From assembly GCA_037974335.1 (NCBI GenBank), contig CM075724.1:62150470-62214469 (forward strand): a DNA stretch of 64,000 nt, in the 5' to 3' direction. This stretch comes from Prionace glauca. Lineage: Eukaryota > Chordata > Chondrichthyes > Carcharhiniformes > Carcharhinidae. The notes under the pieces are model-generated. The model did no database searches and was not told where the DNA came from. It saw only the letters and a program-made list of their open reading frames with translations. This document shows positions 55,501 through 64,000 of the stretch, one piece after another (positions within the stretch are counted from its first letter, which is position 1; each line of letters opens with the position of its first letter). The translations under genes and the position numbers were made by a program.

Positions 55501-57832
55501 GTGTCATCAGCAAATTTGCTGATCACACCACCTACCCCCTCTTCCAAGTCATTAATATATACTACAAATAGTACATGTCCTAGTACCGAGCCCTGCGGCA
55601 CCCCACTGGTGACAGACCTCCAATTGGAAAAGGAGCCCTCCACTACTACCCGCTGTCTCCTCTTCCCAAGCCAGTTCTCCACCCATCTACATACCTGGCC
55701 TTGTATCCCATGAGCCTTCACCTTTTCTATCAGCCTACCGTGAGGGACCTTGTCAAACGCCTTACTGAAATCCATATAGACAACATCAATGGCTTGTCCT
55801 TCGTCAACCGTTTTTGTCACCTCTTCAAAAAATTCCAATGGAGTTTGCACGTTCTCCCCTTGTCTGCGTGGGTTTCCTCCCAGTGCTCCGATTTCCTCCC
55901 ACACTCCAAAGATGTGTTGATTAGATGGATTGGCCATGCTAAATCGTCCCTTAACGTTAGGTGGTTTAGCAGGGTAAACGCGTAGGGTTAGGGAGATGGG
56001 GCCTGGGTGCGGTTGTTGCCGGTGCAGGTTCGATGGGCCAAATACTGTGGGTATTCTATGATTCTGCCTGAACTCTAACTTAACTCCATTTGTCCGACTT
56101 AATTCATTCTTAGCAAAAATCGTGCCGTCGCAAATTCAAGGCAATGACGTAAAGAAAGTGTTACATCTGCAATTTCGAACAGCGGGCGGAAAAGGAATCT
56201 GATTTCGTACTCGGGGAATTTCAACCTGCATTTATCATGAAGGTACTGAGAGTGAGGGTTCAGAAAAGATTTGTTGGAGATTTATCAGAGTCAAAGGACT
56301 TAGGTTATGTGCAGAGACTGAATAAGCTACGGTTGTTCTCTTTAGACCTGATGGTTTTAAGACGAGGCCAATTTTGATAAAGTCAGAAAGCAAAAAGTGT
56401 CTCAGTGACACAAGAGTCGGCAACCAGAATGTGTTTGGCAAAAGAACGCAAGGATTCTGATCTTTGAGTGGAACGTGATTACAGTCTAATCCCTGTTATT
56501 GTTACCATGTTGTTCAGCTTCAATCCCGAGCAGTGAATGTAGGAATCCCGACTGATTTTCGCTTCCTGGTTAGATCAACTAACTCGGCAGAGAAACGGCT
56601 CTCAACAACCTGAAATACCGTGAATAACTGCTCTTCTTCTTGCAATCACCTTTGCGGGGAAAGGGCGGAGGGGTGGTGGGTGGGGGAAGGGGGCGGTGGA
56701 AAGTGGGGGTAGCGCGAGGGAGGGGGGGGGGGGTTGATGTGTTACTCCGTGCAGTTCTCGCCCCGCACGCCGCCAATATTCCTTTCTCTTTGATGTAAGT
56801 TAAATGATCTTTGAAGTTTTGTAAAAGATTTGACTTGGGAGGTGTTAAGATTGCTTACATTGTTCAATTGTGAAACCATTGTAGCGAGAAAGAACCAGAC
56901 CTTGACATTCCATTACAACATCAATGCAAAATACTGCAGAGGCTGGATATTTGAAATTCAAACCGAAAATATCGGGAATGTTCAGAGTTCGGGCAACATC
57001 TGTGTAGAGAAACTGAGTTAACGTTTCGGATAATTTCACCATCGACATGAAAGGTTAATGTTGTTTCCCTCCACAGAGAGAACTGACCTGATGAAATTAT
57101 TTCGTGTATTTCCAATGCTTAATTTCAAAATGAAAATGTCCACTATGCATCGAGGTCAGTGGAAGACAATCTAGTGTTCTGTAAAAAGAATTCGTTAAAA
57201 CCAGCTTTTCCACTAGTGATAAAAAGGATCAAATTGCATATATGGCGCTGAGCTGAAATCCTCCCATTTACAATTACACTTACCGTACACAGTTAGCTGG
57301 GTGCCAGTTCCAGTTTCAATAGATTTTTCTGGATATTTTACTTTACAATAATACACTCCGGAATCTGTAGAAGTCACATTCAGCAATTCAAGCGAACTAC
57401 TTCCCTTGTTCGCATCAAATCGCTTTCTGCTGTCTGGTTCGAGAAAGGATTGCTCTCCACGTCTCCACCAACGAACATCGGGCACATGTTGATCTATGGG
57501 AAATGTGCAGAATATGGAAGCATCCTCGCCTCTGCTCACCTTCAAGTATTTAGGGAACTGAACCACTTTGTTCCAAGTTACTCCGGCGTCTGTCAGGAAA
57601 GTAACAAAGGCGGTGATGTAACAGATAAAGAAAAATAACGGAGCGAAGTAAATTATAAAAACAAGTAATCGAATTAGAGAAGCACAGTATCCAATTTTAT
57701 AGTGGGTAACAGCTGTATAGTCTTTTAAATTAGGACCTGCCATTGTAAAATCGACAGCATCTAATAACGAAATGTACCTGGCCAAAACACGCCCAGAAGA
57801 GCCATGTAGTGAACTGTAACTTCTATCGACAT
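43405..57832 (-). CDS. Gene 2: ITIM-bearing SIRP/NKp30-like Ig receptor, complete model (7 exons, 351 aa)
   Basis: Seven exons with GT-AG borders join in compatible phases (1,1,1,1,0,0) into a single open frame of 1,056 nt. Order: leader, V with J-like end (res. 19-120), C1 (121-219), transmembrane (about 224-246), short juxtamembrane exon, exon Q and exon R. V has Cys46, Trp59, Cys100; C1 has Cys143, Trp157, Cys200. The tail has VAYASL (Tyr279), TIYSQ (Tyr302), LTYATL (Tyr315) and VEYAEI (Tyr338). The ITIMs would recruit SHP-type phosphatases when phosphorylated, as known for SIRP-alpha, making this an inhibitory surface receptor, probably on leukocytes. The ligand is unknown. The SIRP-like call rests on VJ-type V plus C1 plus paired ITIMs; a separate NKp30-like lineage is the main alternative. 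Transcription is not shown. Confidence 0.75.
43655..44480 (-). mobile_element. Old CR1 LINE fragment
   Basis: Antisense CR1 words such as 'aaactttataaagctttaat', 'tgccaaagtccagcaccttg' and 'tttggtatcattgacaattg'. Within the last intron of gene 2 in this model. Confidence 0.65.
45046..45135 (-). pseudogene. Exon P': broken ITIM exon of unit B
   Basis: Aligns with exon P of unit A but a deletion removes the ITIM core (the bases for AYAT), and the donor GTAGAT has become ATACAG. Gene 2 therefore has to skip it. Confidence 0.65.
45387..45497 (-). CDS. Gene 2 exon Q: ITIM exon
   Basis: 37 open codons, phase 0 at both ends, acceptor GTAG, donor GTAAAG. It carries KTVAYASLNL (ITIM VxYxxL) and ends GHTIYSQ. 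The residue at +3 of that last Tyr is the first codon of the next exon: Thr from exon R, Ile from a P exon. Confidence 0.75.
45910..46585 (-). mobile_element. CR1 3' ends, two adjoining pieces
   Basis: A short tail (about 45,910-46,000) and a longer one (46,105-46,585) with 'ggccgtttagcccatggagc', 'ctttgggtgaagaaatgtct' and 'aatctctcctcatgcatcag'. Confidence 0.7.
46590..47480 (+). mobile_element. Non-CR1 LINE, RT C-terminal part
   Basis: Decayed frames resemble VLGPITFSCYINN, then HAQMQQDPDSIQVLANKWQV, KLNWTSHKNT, VKSGVMEYFPLAW-like and LKKLDTIQDKAAQLI. A different RT clade from CR1. Stops are frequent. Relatives at 25.9 and 32.1 kb. Confidence 0.65.
47495..47930 (-). mobile_element. LINE 3' terminal segment, antisense
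   Basis: 'tgggtgtcgctggctggcca', 'agggagggagttccagggtt' and 'gtccttctagatgaaagtgg'; in the 31.6 kb copy the same sequence leads into the minus-strand RT. Confidence 0.6.
48513..48724 (+). mobile_element. Short retroposon with terminal hairpin and target duplication
   Basis: Starts GATGTGGAG-like, includes AGTCTCACAACACCAGG, and ends with its inverse CCTGGTGTTGTGAGACT. Flanked by TTTTGAGAGTGA and TTTCTGAGAGTGA. In a gene 2 intron. Confidence 0.75.
49110..49385 (+). mobile_element. CR1 fragment (C-terminus and 3' part)
   Basis: 'ggagatttactagaatcgtc', then 'ctcctcagaaagagaaagtg' and 'ctggaatacacttcctgaaa'. Followed directly by the G-run. Confidence 0.65.
49391..49446 (+). repeat. Poly-G tract
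   Basis: A 23-nt G homopolymer, then GGTGGGTGGGTGGGTGG and a second G-run. Strong G-quadruplex potential; exact length is vulnerable to sequencing error. Confidence 0.85.
49943..50067 (-). mobile_element. Short retroposon with 13-bp target duplication
   Basis: AAGTCTCACAACACCAGG near the left, GCCGGCATCTCCACGTC near the right. Both sides are flanked by CTTTTGATTAATA, a perfect 13-bp repeat. Confidence 0.85.
50205..50248 (-). CDS. Gene 2 juxtamembrane cytoplasmic exon
   Basis: A 44-nt exon: acceptor CTCAAG, donor GTAAGA, phase 1 to 0, coding for VKRNFVEADQSDEV. Short, so chance is not excluded, but both splice sites are good and it converts the phase exactly as the next exon needs. Confidence 0.6.
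50819..50917 (-). CDS. Gene 2 transmembrane exon
   Basis: TTTCAG acceptor, GTAAGA donor, phase 1 in and out. It encodes PLIFGCAGGALAVILLIIIL followed by a Ser/Lys-rich stop-transfer (TSLKLKAS). There is no charged residue inside the helix, in contrast to gene 1. Confidence 0.8.
51640..52095 (-). mobile_element. CR1 3' part
   Basis: 'gaggccaatcggctcatctt', 'caggcagcgaattccagaca' and 'cctccatcaagtcacttatc'; RT C-terminus RLDRLRLFSLEKR on the minus strand. Between TM and C1 exons of gene 2. Confidence 0.75.
52302..52598 (-). CDS. Gene 2 C1-set exon
   Basis: Open through all 99 codons, phase 1 at both ends. RFECKTAAFYPEDLKISWL holds the first Cys and core Trp; VVYTCLASHISLQVPAIV holds the second Cys and the SHxSLQ signature shared with gene 1 and resembling SIRP C1 domains. 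The donor is GTAAGA. Confidence 0.85.
52849..53040 (+). mobile_element. Short retroposon with 9-bp target duplication and internal minisatellite
   Basis: GATGTGGAGATGCCGGCG at the start, AGTCTCACAACACCAGG inside and the inverse TGGTGTTGTGAGATTTCTTA at the end. Flanked by AATTAAAGC on both sides. Confidence 0.85.
52930..52996 (+). repeat. 19-bp minisatellite, 3.5 copies
   Basis: Unit ATTTGCCAAATAAATGAAT, with one substitution in the second copy. It lies in the loop of the retroposon. Confidence 0.9.
53520..53630. repeat. Interspersed repeat piece
   Basis: 'tttccagcatccgcagtatt' end of the GGAAAATCTCAGCAGG family. Confidence 0.55.
54204..55838 (-). mobile_element. CR1 LINE with open RT and long 3' UTR
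   Basis: 5'-truncated, opposite to the split SINE. The end near 54,204 carries TTCTTTGTTCTTTGTTC. The 3' UTR contains about 100 bp resembling the SINE body ('cgggtactccggtttcctcc'). Confidence 0.85.
54687..55840 (-). CDS. CR1 reverse transcriptase C-terminal two-thirds, uninterrupted
   Basis: Open from FFEEVTKTVDEGQAIDVVYM (motif A follows: DFSKAFDKVPHGRL) through VPQGSVLGHVLF, FADDTKMVG (motif C intact) and RRFTRMLPGMEGL to a stop after HIGGYSRPY. The apparent Met start upstream lies in antisense SINE sequence and is not real. It lacks the endonuclease and the RT N-terminus, so it cannot move alone. Confidence 0.85.
56250..56430 (+). mobile_element. CR1 fragment
   Basis: 'gaataagctacggttgttct' within RT C-terminal context; diverged. 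Confidence 0.55.
56655..56735 (+). repeat. G-rich tract
   Basis: Runs of G broken by single T, A or C, ending in a 14-nt G-run. In the V-C1 intron of gene 2. Confidence 0.7.
56915..57080. repeat. Interspersed repeat piece
   Basis: 'gcaaaatactgcagaggctg' and 'acatctgtgtagagaaactg' match the family seen at 2.9 and 31.9 kb. Confidence 0.5.
57284..57589 (-). CDS. Gene 2 V-set exon with J-like end
   Basis: GACAG acceptor and GTAAGT donor. Visible marks: SIFCTFP, VRWWRRGEQ, SSSLELLNV, DSGVYYCKV and the J-like TGTGTQLTV in the same exon, so no rearrangement is needed. The intron to the leader is about 190 nt, like that of gene 1. Confidence 0.85.
57778..57832 (-). CDS. Gene 2 leader exon
   Basis: MSIEVTVHYMALLGVFWP, then a GT donor in phase 1. 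An alternative start is the internal Met (MALLGVFWP). The hydrophobic run is modest, so the exact start is uncertain; the spacing to the TATA-like site supports this location. Confidence 0.5.
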
Positions 57833-57906
57833 GTTGCATTTCCTTGGCTACTTGCTGCAAATGACAATGCTATTTACGATGCTTTGCTAAGTAATAGATT
57901 TCATCG

Positions 57907-57915
57907 TTAAATATA
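57907..57915 (-). promoter_or_regulatory. Candidate TATA box of gene 2
   Basis: TATATTTAA on the minus strand about 75 bp before the ATG, the same distance as the gene 1 site. Confidence 0.35.
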
Positions 57916-58329
57916 CGAAACGTGTGACCATGACATGAAAGATCACATGATTGAAACAGCGTATTGTGTTCGTTTACATTGCGGGGGAGGGACGGGGTGG
58001 CGGGGGGAGGGGAGTAGAAGCTCACCTCCTAACTGCCGCCGAAAGACTATCAGTTAAAGATCAATTTTTTGCTGCCTCTTTCGGAACACTTCGTCCCCGA
58101 TTTTCTTTGTCAATACCAGACTTTGATTCTTCACTTAATTCTGAAAATAATGATGCCCGCTGCGGGCGGCCTTCCAGCACTTCATCTGAGATATTCTTCT
58201 TCCTGTAGGAGCACAAAGCCTGCAAATATTTAAACCTGAGTACTTTGAACTGAGTGCGATCGGGACCTCAAGCAACCTCCAGCTATCTGACTTGTAGCAG
58301 AATCATTGGAACAACCATTCAGATTAACA

Positions 58330-58440
58330 ATCTCTCTATATTAGTTGCACTCCACTCACCCGATGAAGGAGCAACGCTCCAAAAACTCGTGATACCACAT
58401 AAACCTGCTGCACTTTAACCTGATGTTGGGAGACATATTA
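58330..58440. repeat. Decayed copy of the hairpin retroposon
   Basis: 'cgatgaaggagcaacgctcc' and 'tttaacctgatgttgggaga' resemble the right half of the copies at 48.5 and 52.9 kb. Confidence 0.5.
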
Positions 58441-58529
58441 ATTCCAAAGTTGTTGAGGCCAAGTTTAACCTCACGAAGCCAGACATGAAATTTTAGCCCT
58501 TTATCTACATGTTTCCATTTTACAGTCCA

Positions 58530-58700
58530 GCAGATCTGATGCGCAACAAGGGACTGTCGTGGGAATAACAATAGCAAAAAACCACGGATACCAGAAACCT
58601 GGAAAAAGAAACCCAGAAAGCGCTGTAAACCACTCAGCAGGCTTCTCAGTATCTGCAGAGGGAGCAAACCAGTTAAAATTTCGAGTTAAATATAACTTTA
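58530..58700. repeat. Interspersed repeat piece
   Basis: 'cactcagcaggcttctcagt' and 'atctgcagagggagcaaacc'; same family as at 56.9 kb. Confidence 0.5.
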
Positions 58701-59129
58701 TTCGGAAGGAAGGAAGTTTTGCGGTGTGTTGGGTGATTTCCGCAGATGGAATTGCCAGGAGACGAAAACTAAATCAATCCTCGTCAAGCTGGTTGCAAAG
58801 GGAAAAGACACCTCATTAAAAATCTGGCCGATTATTCGCAACATTGAGTTTGTGATGGGTTGCAGTTTTCAAATCCGCTCTTTTGTCGAGTTCCTTGATC
58901 TGAATCGGGGAGAAAATCAACCAGGAATCCTGTTCCTCGCTGCCGCCCATTGCAGCTGCAGGCTTGGTAAGAACAGGATGAGACTAGACTGTAACTAACT
59001 TCCATCTGTACACCCGAAACCTCTGGTTCTTTTGCCAATCACCTTAAACCTGTCTTCTATTTCCCGATGTTTGTACTACTGACATCACTTCTTACTTATT
59101 TTATCAAAATTGTTCAGAACTTTAAGGTC

Positions 59130-59480
59130 GCCATGCAGCTTCGTTTTAACCTTCTGGACTCTAAGGAGAGCGACCATAGCTTCTCCGGTCTCTCCTCCTC
59201 ATCCCAGTCCCCAACTTTGGCAAATCTTCAACAAATCTGCGCCATTTCTAAATCCCCGACGAGCAGAGTTGTCCAACTCAGGCTGAACTGGTGTTTTATG
59301 AAGGTTTAGGATAGCTTCCTTACTGCATTCTTCTCTCTGTTAAAGAAGTCCCGTGTTCTCAGCAGCTTCCTCGTTTGTTCTGAAACCTTCAAATATCGCA
59401 TATTCACCCCGAGGTCTTTACTTTCATTGAAATCTCCTTTCTCTCTGCAATCAGTAAAATGCGATTATCTCAGTTTCTCC
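59130..59480 (-). mobile_element. CR1 3' part, old
   Basis: 'ctggtgttttatgaaggttt' and 'ttctggactctaaggagagc' in antisense CR1 order; also 'tccgtctctcctcc'-like block. Confidence 0.55.
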
Positions 59481-59944
59481 TCATAGTTCTATATTTACAG
59501 AGGTAGCAAAGATGACAGATCTCTAGTAAATATAAATGTAAATGAGCTGACATCTGAGCTAATTAGATGCGGGTTAGCCATACAATTACTTCTGTTATTT
59601 GGTGTCAGTGAATGCAAATTCAATCTTGCCGTGAAACATATGATAGCGAAATGGAATAGATAGTATTTCTATTTACTCAAGTCTGTTTTGAAAGAGGGAA
59701 CTCGTTGTAACAGCTTGATTAATGAAGAATAATTATCCGCCTCAACTGTCCTCCCTTACTGAATCCAATATTTGCCCAGCTCTTCACCCCTATAGAGGAA
59801 CCTATTATCCCGCGGGGATTTACAAGGAATAACTGAAATTAATGATGGTCAACATTGAAACAGCTCCAGAACGCCAAGCTCAAGAATGTCATAATTGTTT
59901 GTGATCCTTCTCATGACTGCTCCTGAATTATTCAAAGGGAAGAA

Positions 59945-60290
59945 AACGGCGACACGGTGGCACAGCGCCTCTACTAACTCATCCACCTCTGCCTCACAGC
60001 GCCAGGGACCCGGGTTCGATTTCAGCCTTGGGTGACTGTGTGAAGTTTGCACATTCTCTCGATGTCTGCGTGGGTTTCCTCCAGGTGCTCCAGTTTCCTC
60101 TCACAGTTCAAAGTTTAGGTGGACTGGCCCTTAGTGCCCCAAATGTGTAATTTAGGGTGATTGTGGGGTAACAGAGTTGGGGAGGGAGGGTGTTTGGTGA
60201 ACTGCTTTGACGGAGATTCGGTGCCGACTTGATGGGCAAAATGGCCTTCTACCGGACTGTTGGGATTCTAAAAATGCTGCATGACATTTT
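59945..60290 (+). mobile_element. tRNA-headed SINE
   Basis: 'cacggtggcacagcgcctct', 'gccagggacccgggttcgat', 'gggtttcctccaggtgctcc', tail 'gatgggcaaaatggccttct'. Confidence 0.8.
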
Positions 60291-60544
60291 CCATTAGAAG
60301 CGCCTGCAGTGGTGAGTAAATCATAAGAATATGTCACAGACCAATAATCTTTCATTGAACAGAAGATCTAGAATCATGATAGCAAAACTGATGAATGTTG
60401 AAAACATGAAATTAAATATCAAATATTCCAAATGGAATAAAGAGGTCCCGGTTTCTATGGAAAAAGTCAGGAGTCACAGAGAGAGTGATGTAATCCTGAA
60501 GATTCAATCATATGGCCTTGTCCATGTAATGTGAAATGACATTG

Positions 60545-60830
60545 GAGCAAGAGTCGCGCTCTTCAGCTCTGTGACAAGGGCAGTGAGTAGGAGAATCGGA
60601 GGAGGGAAGTGATGGATGGGAGGGGGTGAGATGGAAGCAGCTAATGGGAAGGTCAGGACAGCGAAACGGCCAGCGGGAAGGTTGGGAGAGGGAAGTGGCG
60701 AGTGAGAGTTTCAGCAAGTGGGAAGTTTAAGAGAGGTGGTGAGCAGATGGGTCGGGAAAGGCGACGAAAGATGAAAGTGGCGGTGAGCAGAAGCTTTGAG
60801 AAAACAGCAAGCATGAGAAAAGCAATGGGG
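60545..60830 (+). repeat. Purine-rich tract
   Basis: Strongly G/A-biased plus strand with recurring GGGAAG and GAGAG words; degenerate tandem structure. Confidence 0.5.
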
Positions 60831-60984
60831 TCAGTAAGTTATGTGGAATTAAGTTAGTTGGAGTATTTTTCTGGCAGCTAGGTTGAAGGCAACGCATAGA
60901 ATCTTTCAATTAGCTGAGTCTATGCTGAGAGAGATGGCATTCGGATTTAATTGATGATGGTAAACAAACATGTCAATCTTAGCT

Positions 60985-61248
60985 CATTGTTAGTACTTAA
61001 ATTCCTGGCTTGGATCGCTGTCTGTGGAGTTTTCACGTTCTCCCTGTGTCTGCGTGGGTTTCCTCCGGGTCCTCCCGTTTCCTGTCACAGTCCAAACTTG
61101 TTCAGTTAGGTGCATTGGCCATTCTAGATTCTCTCTCAGTGACCCACACAGGCGCGGTAGTGTGGTGACAGGGGGATTTTCACAGTAATTTGATTCAAGT
61201 GTTAATGTGAGACTATTGTGACACTAATAAATAAACTTTAACTTCAAC
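60985..61248 (+). mobile_element. SINE body joined to a different 3' tail
   Basis: 'gggtttcctccgggtcctcc' body, then a tail with 'aatgtgagactattgtgaca' and 'ctaataaataaacttt'. The same tail in antisense starts the 35.6 kb copy. Confidence 0.7.
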
Positions 61249-61254
61249 ACTTTC

Positions 61255-62460
61255 TCTATCTGTCAAAGGTGATGGGCTCTATTCCCATTCCAATAAGATC
61301 AACACAAATTCGAGCAACACTGATGAAGAATTGCGTGACAGATGATGTTCTATTTTGGAAGAGATGTTAGAACAAGACTGCCCCAGTCTCTAGCGGTGAA
61401 TGTAAATAATCCCAACAGACAATTGGAATACGAGCAGATAGATGAGTTCTCCTTCCATGCAATATTTATCTTTTGTCGCTTAAAAGTAAATGGCCGGACT
61501 TTGTCGGCCCTTGCTCCTGCAAGTGAAGGCGGAAAATGTGGCGCTCAGCCAAATGCCATTACCTGCAGCAAAACCAGAGAATCCCGCTGGCATGAATGCC
61601 GGAAAATATCTCTTATTTATCTGTGTTGTTTTGGGGACTCTGCTTTGCTCAAATTGTTGTCTATTTCCAAAAACAGTGACTGCATTTTGAAATGTACATC
61701 ATGAGCTAAAACGCTCTGGGAGATTTGTATAGCTTGTATACAATACTTGTATAGGCTTGCTTTCTTGAATGCCAGTCGCATCTGTGGATTCCCTGGTCCA
61801 CTGCAGCGAACAAAGATTTGGCTCAGTGCCAAATTCTCCGTCCCATCTTCGGCAGGGCGAGAACAGCCGGAAAATTATGGTCACGCAGCCTTTGTATGCG
61901 ATACATATTTTTCTAATGGTCTTGATGTGCAAAACAAACCCCACCAATTTAACTGGAGTTGTTGTAAGTAAACAGTTGGGCATTTTGTTGCACTGTGAAG
62001 GATTAGATCAGATATATCTATACTACAAAAAAATACTACAAAATTGTTGAAGCTTTTTCTCTTGTACTGATCAGGTAAAATGCAAGAACATCATATTTCA
62101 AACAAACAAAAAAAATTATGCCACAGGAGATTGCTTTACAAGTCAACTCTGATTGGCCAAAGTATTGCCATGAAGAACGCAATAGGGAAGTGGAGGTGCT
62201 GCATGCTTCCAGGCAATTCAGAATGATGCAGAACGTGTTCGTTTTGTTCGCAGAGAACCGACCCCTGAATTTGAACGGAGGTTTTAAGTAACATGAGTAA
62301 AACAGCCATGTTACTAACTTGACTAATTACTGTAATTGGTTGTTAGTTTATATAGCACAGCCACAATTGTTCAGTAAGTATTGCCAAGTCATAAAATCAC
62401 ATCTAACAGTAGATGTTTGGTTTAGATTTTGCAAACATGGCCTGGAGACCATAAAGACTG
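61255..62460. other. Unassigned stretch with a leader-like open frame
   Basis: A plus-strand Met start near 61,592 reads MNAGKYLLFICVVLGTLLCS, a good signal-peptide pattern, but a stop follows soon and no splice donor in the right place was seen. No other gene evidence. Confidence 0.25.
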
Positions 62461-62464
62461 TTGT

Positions 62465-63420
62465 TTATAGGAACAGAATTAGGCCATTCAGTCTGTCAAA
62501 TCTGGTCTATCATTTGATCATGGCTGATATGTTTCACAACCCCATTCTCCCGCCTTTCCCCCAACATTTGATCCCACTAACAATCAAGAACTTATCTTCT
62601 CTGTCTTAAACTCAATAAGCTGGCCTCCACAGCTTTCTGTGAGAATTAATTCCACAGATTCGCCATCCTCTGACTGAAGAAATTCCTCCTCATCTTTGTT
62701 CTAAAGGGTTGTCCCTTTATTCCGAGGCTGTGCCTTTGGATCCTAGTCTTTTCTACTAATGGAAACATCTTCTCCACATCCAACCTATCCAGGCCTTTCA
62801 GTATTCTATAAGTTTTAATGAGATTCCTTCTAAACTTCTTTGAGCGCAGATCAGAGTGCTGAAATGCTCCTCAAACATCAAGTCTTTCATTCCCAGGATC
62901 ATCCTCATGAACCTCCTCTGGGTGTGTTCACTAAGGTGAACACGCCCTTCCTTAGATACATGGTCCAAAATTGGTCACAATATTTCAAATGTGGCATGAC
63001 CAGATTCTTATATAGCCTCAGCAGTGCATCCTTGCTTTTGTATTCCAGTCCTCTTGAAATGAATGCTAACATTATATTTGCCTTCCTAATTATCAACTCA
63101 ACCTGCAAGTTAACCTTGTGAGAGTCCTGAACTGCGATTCCCAAGTCCCTTTGCAATTCTGAATCCTGAATGCTTTCCCCATTTAGAAAATAGTCTATGC
63201 CTCTGTTCTTTTTACCAAGGTGCATAACCTCACACTTTCCCACATTGTATTCCGTTTGCCATTTCTTTGTCTACTCTCCTAACCTGTCCAAGTCTTTCTG
63301 CAGCCTCTCTGGCTTATCAATACTACCTGTATGTCCACCTAAATTTGTATCATCTGCAAACTTTGCCACAATGTCATTATCGATTATAGCTGAAAATAAA
63401 GCAGGCTGTATGCAAAGCTA
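62465..63420 (-). mobile_element. CR1 LINE, RT C-terminus and 3' end
   Basis: Minus-strand KCEVMHLGKKNRGIDYFLNG, LQRDLGIAVQDSHKVNLQV and VMPHLKYCDQFW, then the 3' end ('gttcagtctgtcaaatctgg' side). Moderately old. Confidence 0.75.
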
Positions 63421-64000
63421 GTTCTGGAATGTTCTCAGGAAAACAGTGACATTTCACTAAACTTAATTATATTTTAACATTCAAGCTGATTTCAAGATTT
63501 TTGGTTCACATTTCAGTTTTCAGAATCAGCACGCCAGGGATTGCAAAACATATTTATAAATGTTTTGTTGAGAGGTGCGAGGTTTCAAATTAATGTCTTA
63601 AATTATTCTTCATCTCAACTTTGAATGAGTAACACAGGCATTGTGCAACTTGCAGGTCCTAAGATGGGAGTTGCGTCTAACCACAAGTGTTTCCATTATA
63701 CTATGAGCAGAATCGCTGTGCAGTTCTTGCAATTTCCCATTAGCTCTAGCTATCAGTGCACGTTGTGGTATCTAATGAGCTGACTGAAGGAATCAGCTAT
63801 AAGAAGAAACATTTTATATAGACAGGTTGCAAAGGTTCTCACTCCAGCAACAGCAATCGCGCATTACAAACTGAAATCTAAAATCAGAATTGAACAAATG
63901 ACAAATAGGAAGAACTTATAAAGGATAAGAAATGGAAATAGGAGTTAAACTCACACATAAAGAACACCCACACAGTCACACATGTAGAACAAGTGGTATT
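63421..64000. other. Unassigned stretch at right edge
   Basis: No exon or repeat recognised. Confidence 0.4.

Larger units (their letters stand above)
54130..56065 (+). mobile_element. SINE split by a CR1 insertion
   Basis: Head at the left (GTGATTAGCACTGGTATCTC, GGGTTCAATTCCGG) and body plus tail at the right (55,838-56,065: 'gagtttgcacgttctcccct', 'gttcgatgggccaaa'). The CR1 lies between, with a TGGA duplication at the junctions. Confidence 0.75.

Noticed and set aside
57213-57860. 215-residue continuous frame starting MQQVAKEM
   Set aside because: It reads through the first intron and past the V donor; the leader in another frame with a GT donor fits the phase and the gene 1 pattern.
61592-61690. 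Leader exon of another receptor on the plus strand
   Set aside because: Good hydrophobic pattern, but no suitable donor and a stop soon after; no V exon follows.
1-64000. LTR retroelements, retroviral copies, Polintons or CRISPR arrays
   Set aside because: No LTR pair, gag/pol/env-like or capsid-like sequence and no regularly spaced repeat array was recognised; all RT sequence seen is of non-LTR type.

Overview
The window looks like nuclear DNA of a cartilaginous fish, probably a shark. This is inferred from the very high density of CR1-type LINE fragments, a tRNA-headed SINE with a long conserved tail, other interspersed repeats I associate with elasmobranchs, and host exons with vertebrate GT-AG introns. 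No bacterial operons, CRISPR arrays, LTR elements or retroviral copies were recognised.

Host content lies almost entirely on the minus strand: a cluster of immunoglobulin-superfamily receptors of SIRP/NKp30-like layout (leader, V domain with a J-like end, C1 domain, transmembrane exon, ITIM exons). Gene 2 (57.83 to 43.41 kb) can be modelled from start to stop as seven phase-compatible exons coding for 351 residues, ending in a tail with several ITIM-type tyrosines. Gene 1 (3.86 kb to the left edge) has the same leader, V, C1 and TM exons. Its TM segment carries an arginine, as in adaptor-dependent activating receptors, and its C1 exon is split by a CR1 3' end that adds an early stop. Both genes have a TATA-like box about 75 bp upstream of the ATG. 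Between them, 31.3 to 29.9 kb holds a second set of ITIM exons (Q', P, R') without ectodomain exons. It belongs to a tandem duplicate of the gene 2 tail region (unit A about 23.2-31.3 kb, unit B about 38.0-45.5 kb). Decay is reciprocal: exon Q is open in B and broken in A, exon P is open in A and broken in B, exon R is open in both. Together the genes suggest a paired inhibitory/activating cell-surface receptor family.

The rest is mostly repeats. 4-9.5 kb holds old CR1, SINEs and a hAT-type MITE. 9.6-12.7 kb is a PIF/Harbinger DNA transposon with a decayed transposase. 13.5-16.6 kb is old CR1. 16.7-18.1 kb is a fold-back element with arms of about 370 bp. 18.3-23.1 kb is an old CR1 broken by a SINE and a young CR1. 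24.8-28.4 kb holds GC-rich non-coding elements and a LINE. 31.6-37.6 kb is CR1, L2-like LINE and SINE, plus an unexplained exon-like segment at 34.8 kb. Gene 2 introns carry CR1, SINEs and three short retroposons with clear target-site duplications. 58-64 kb is repeats and unassigned sequence.
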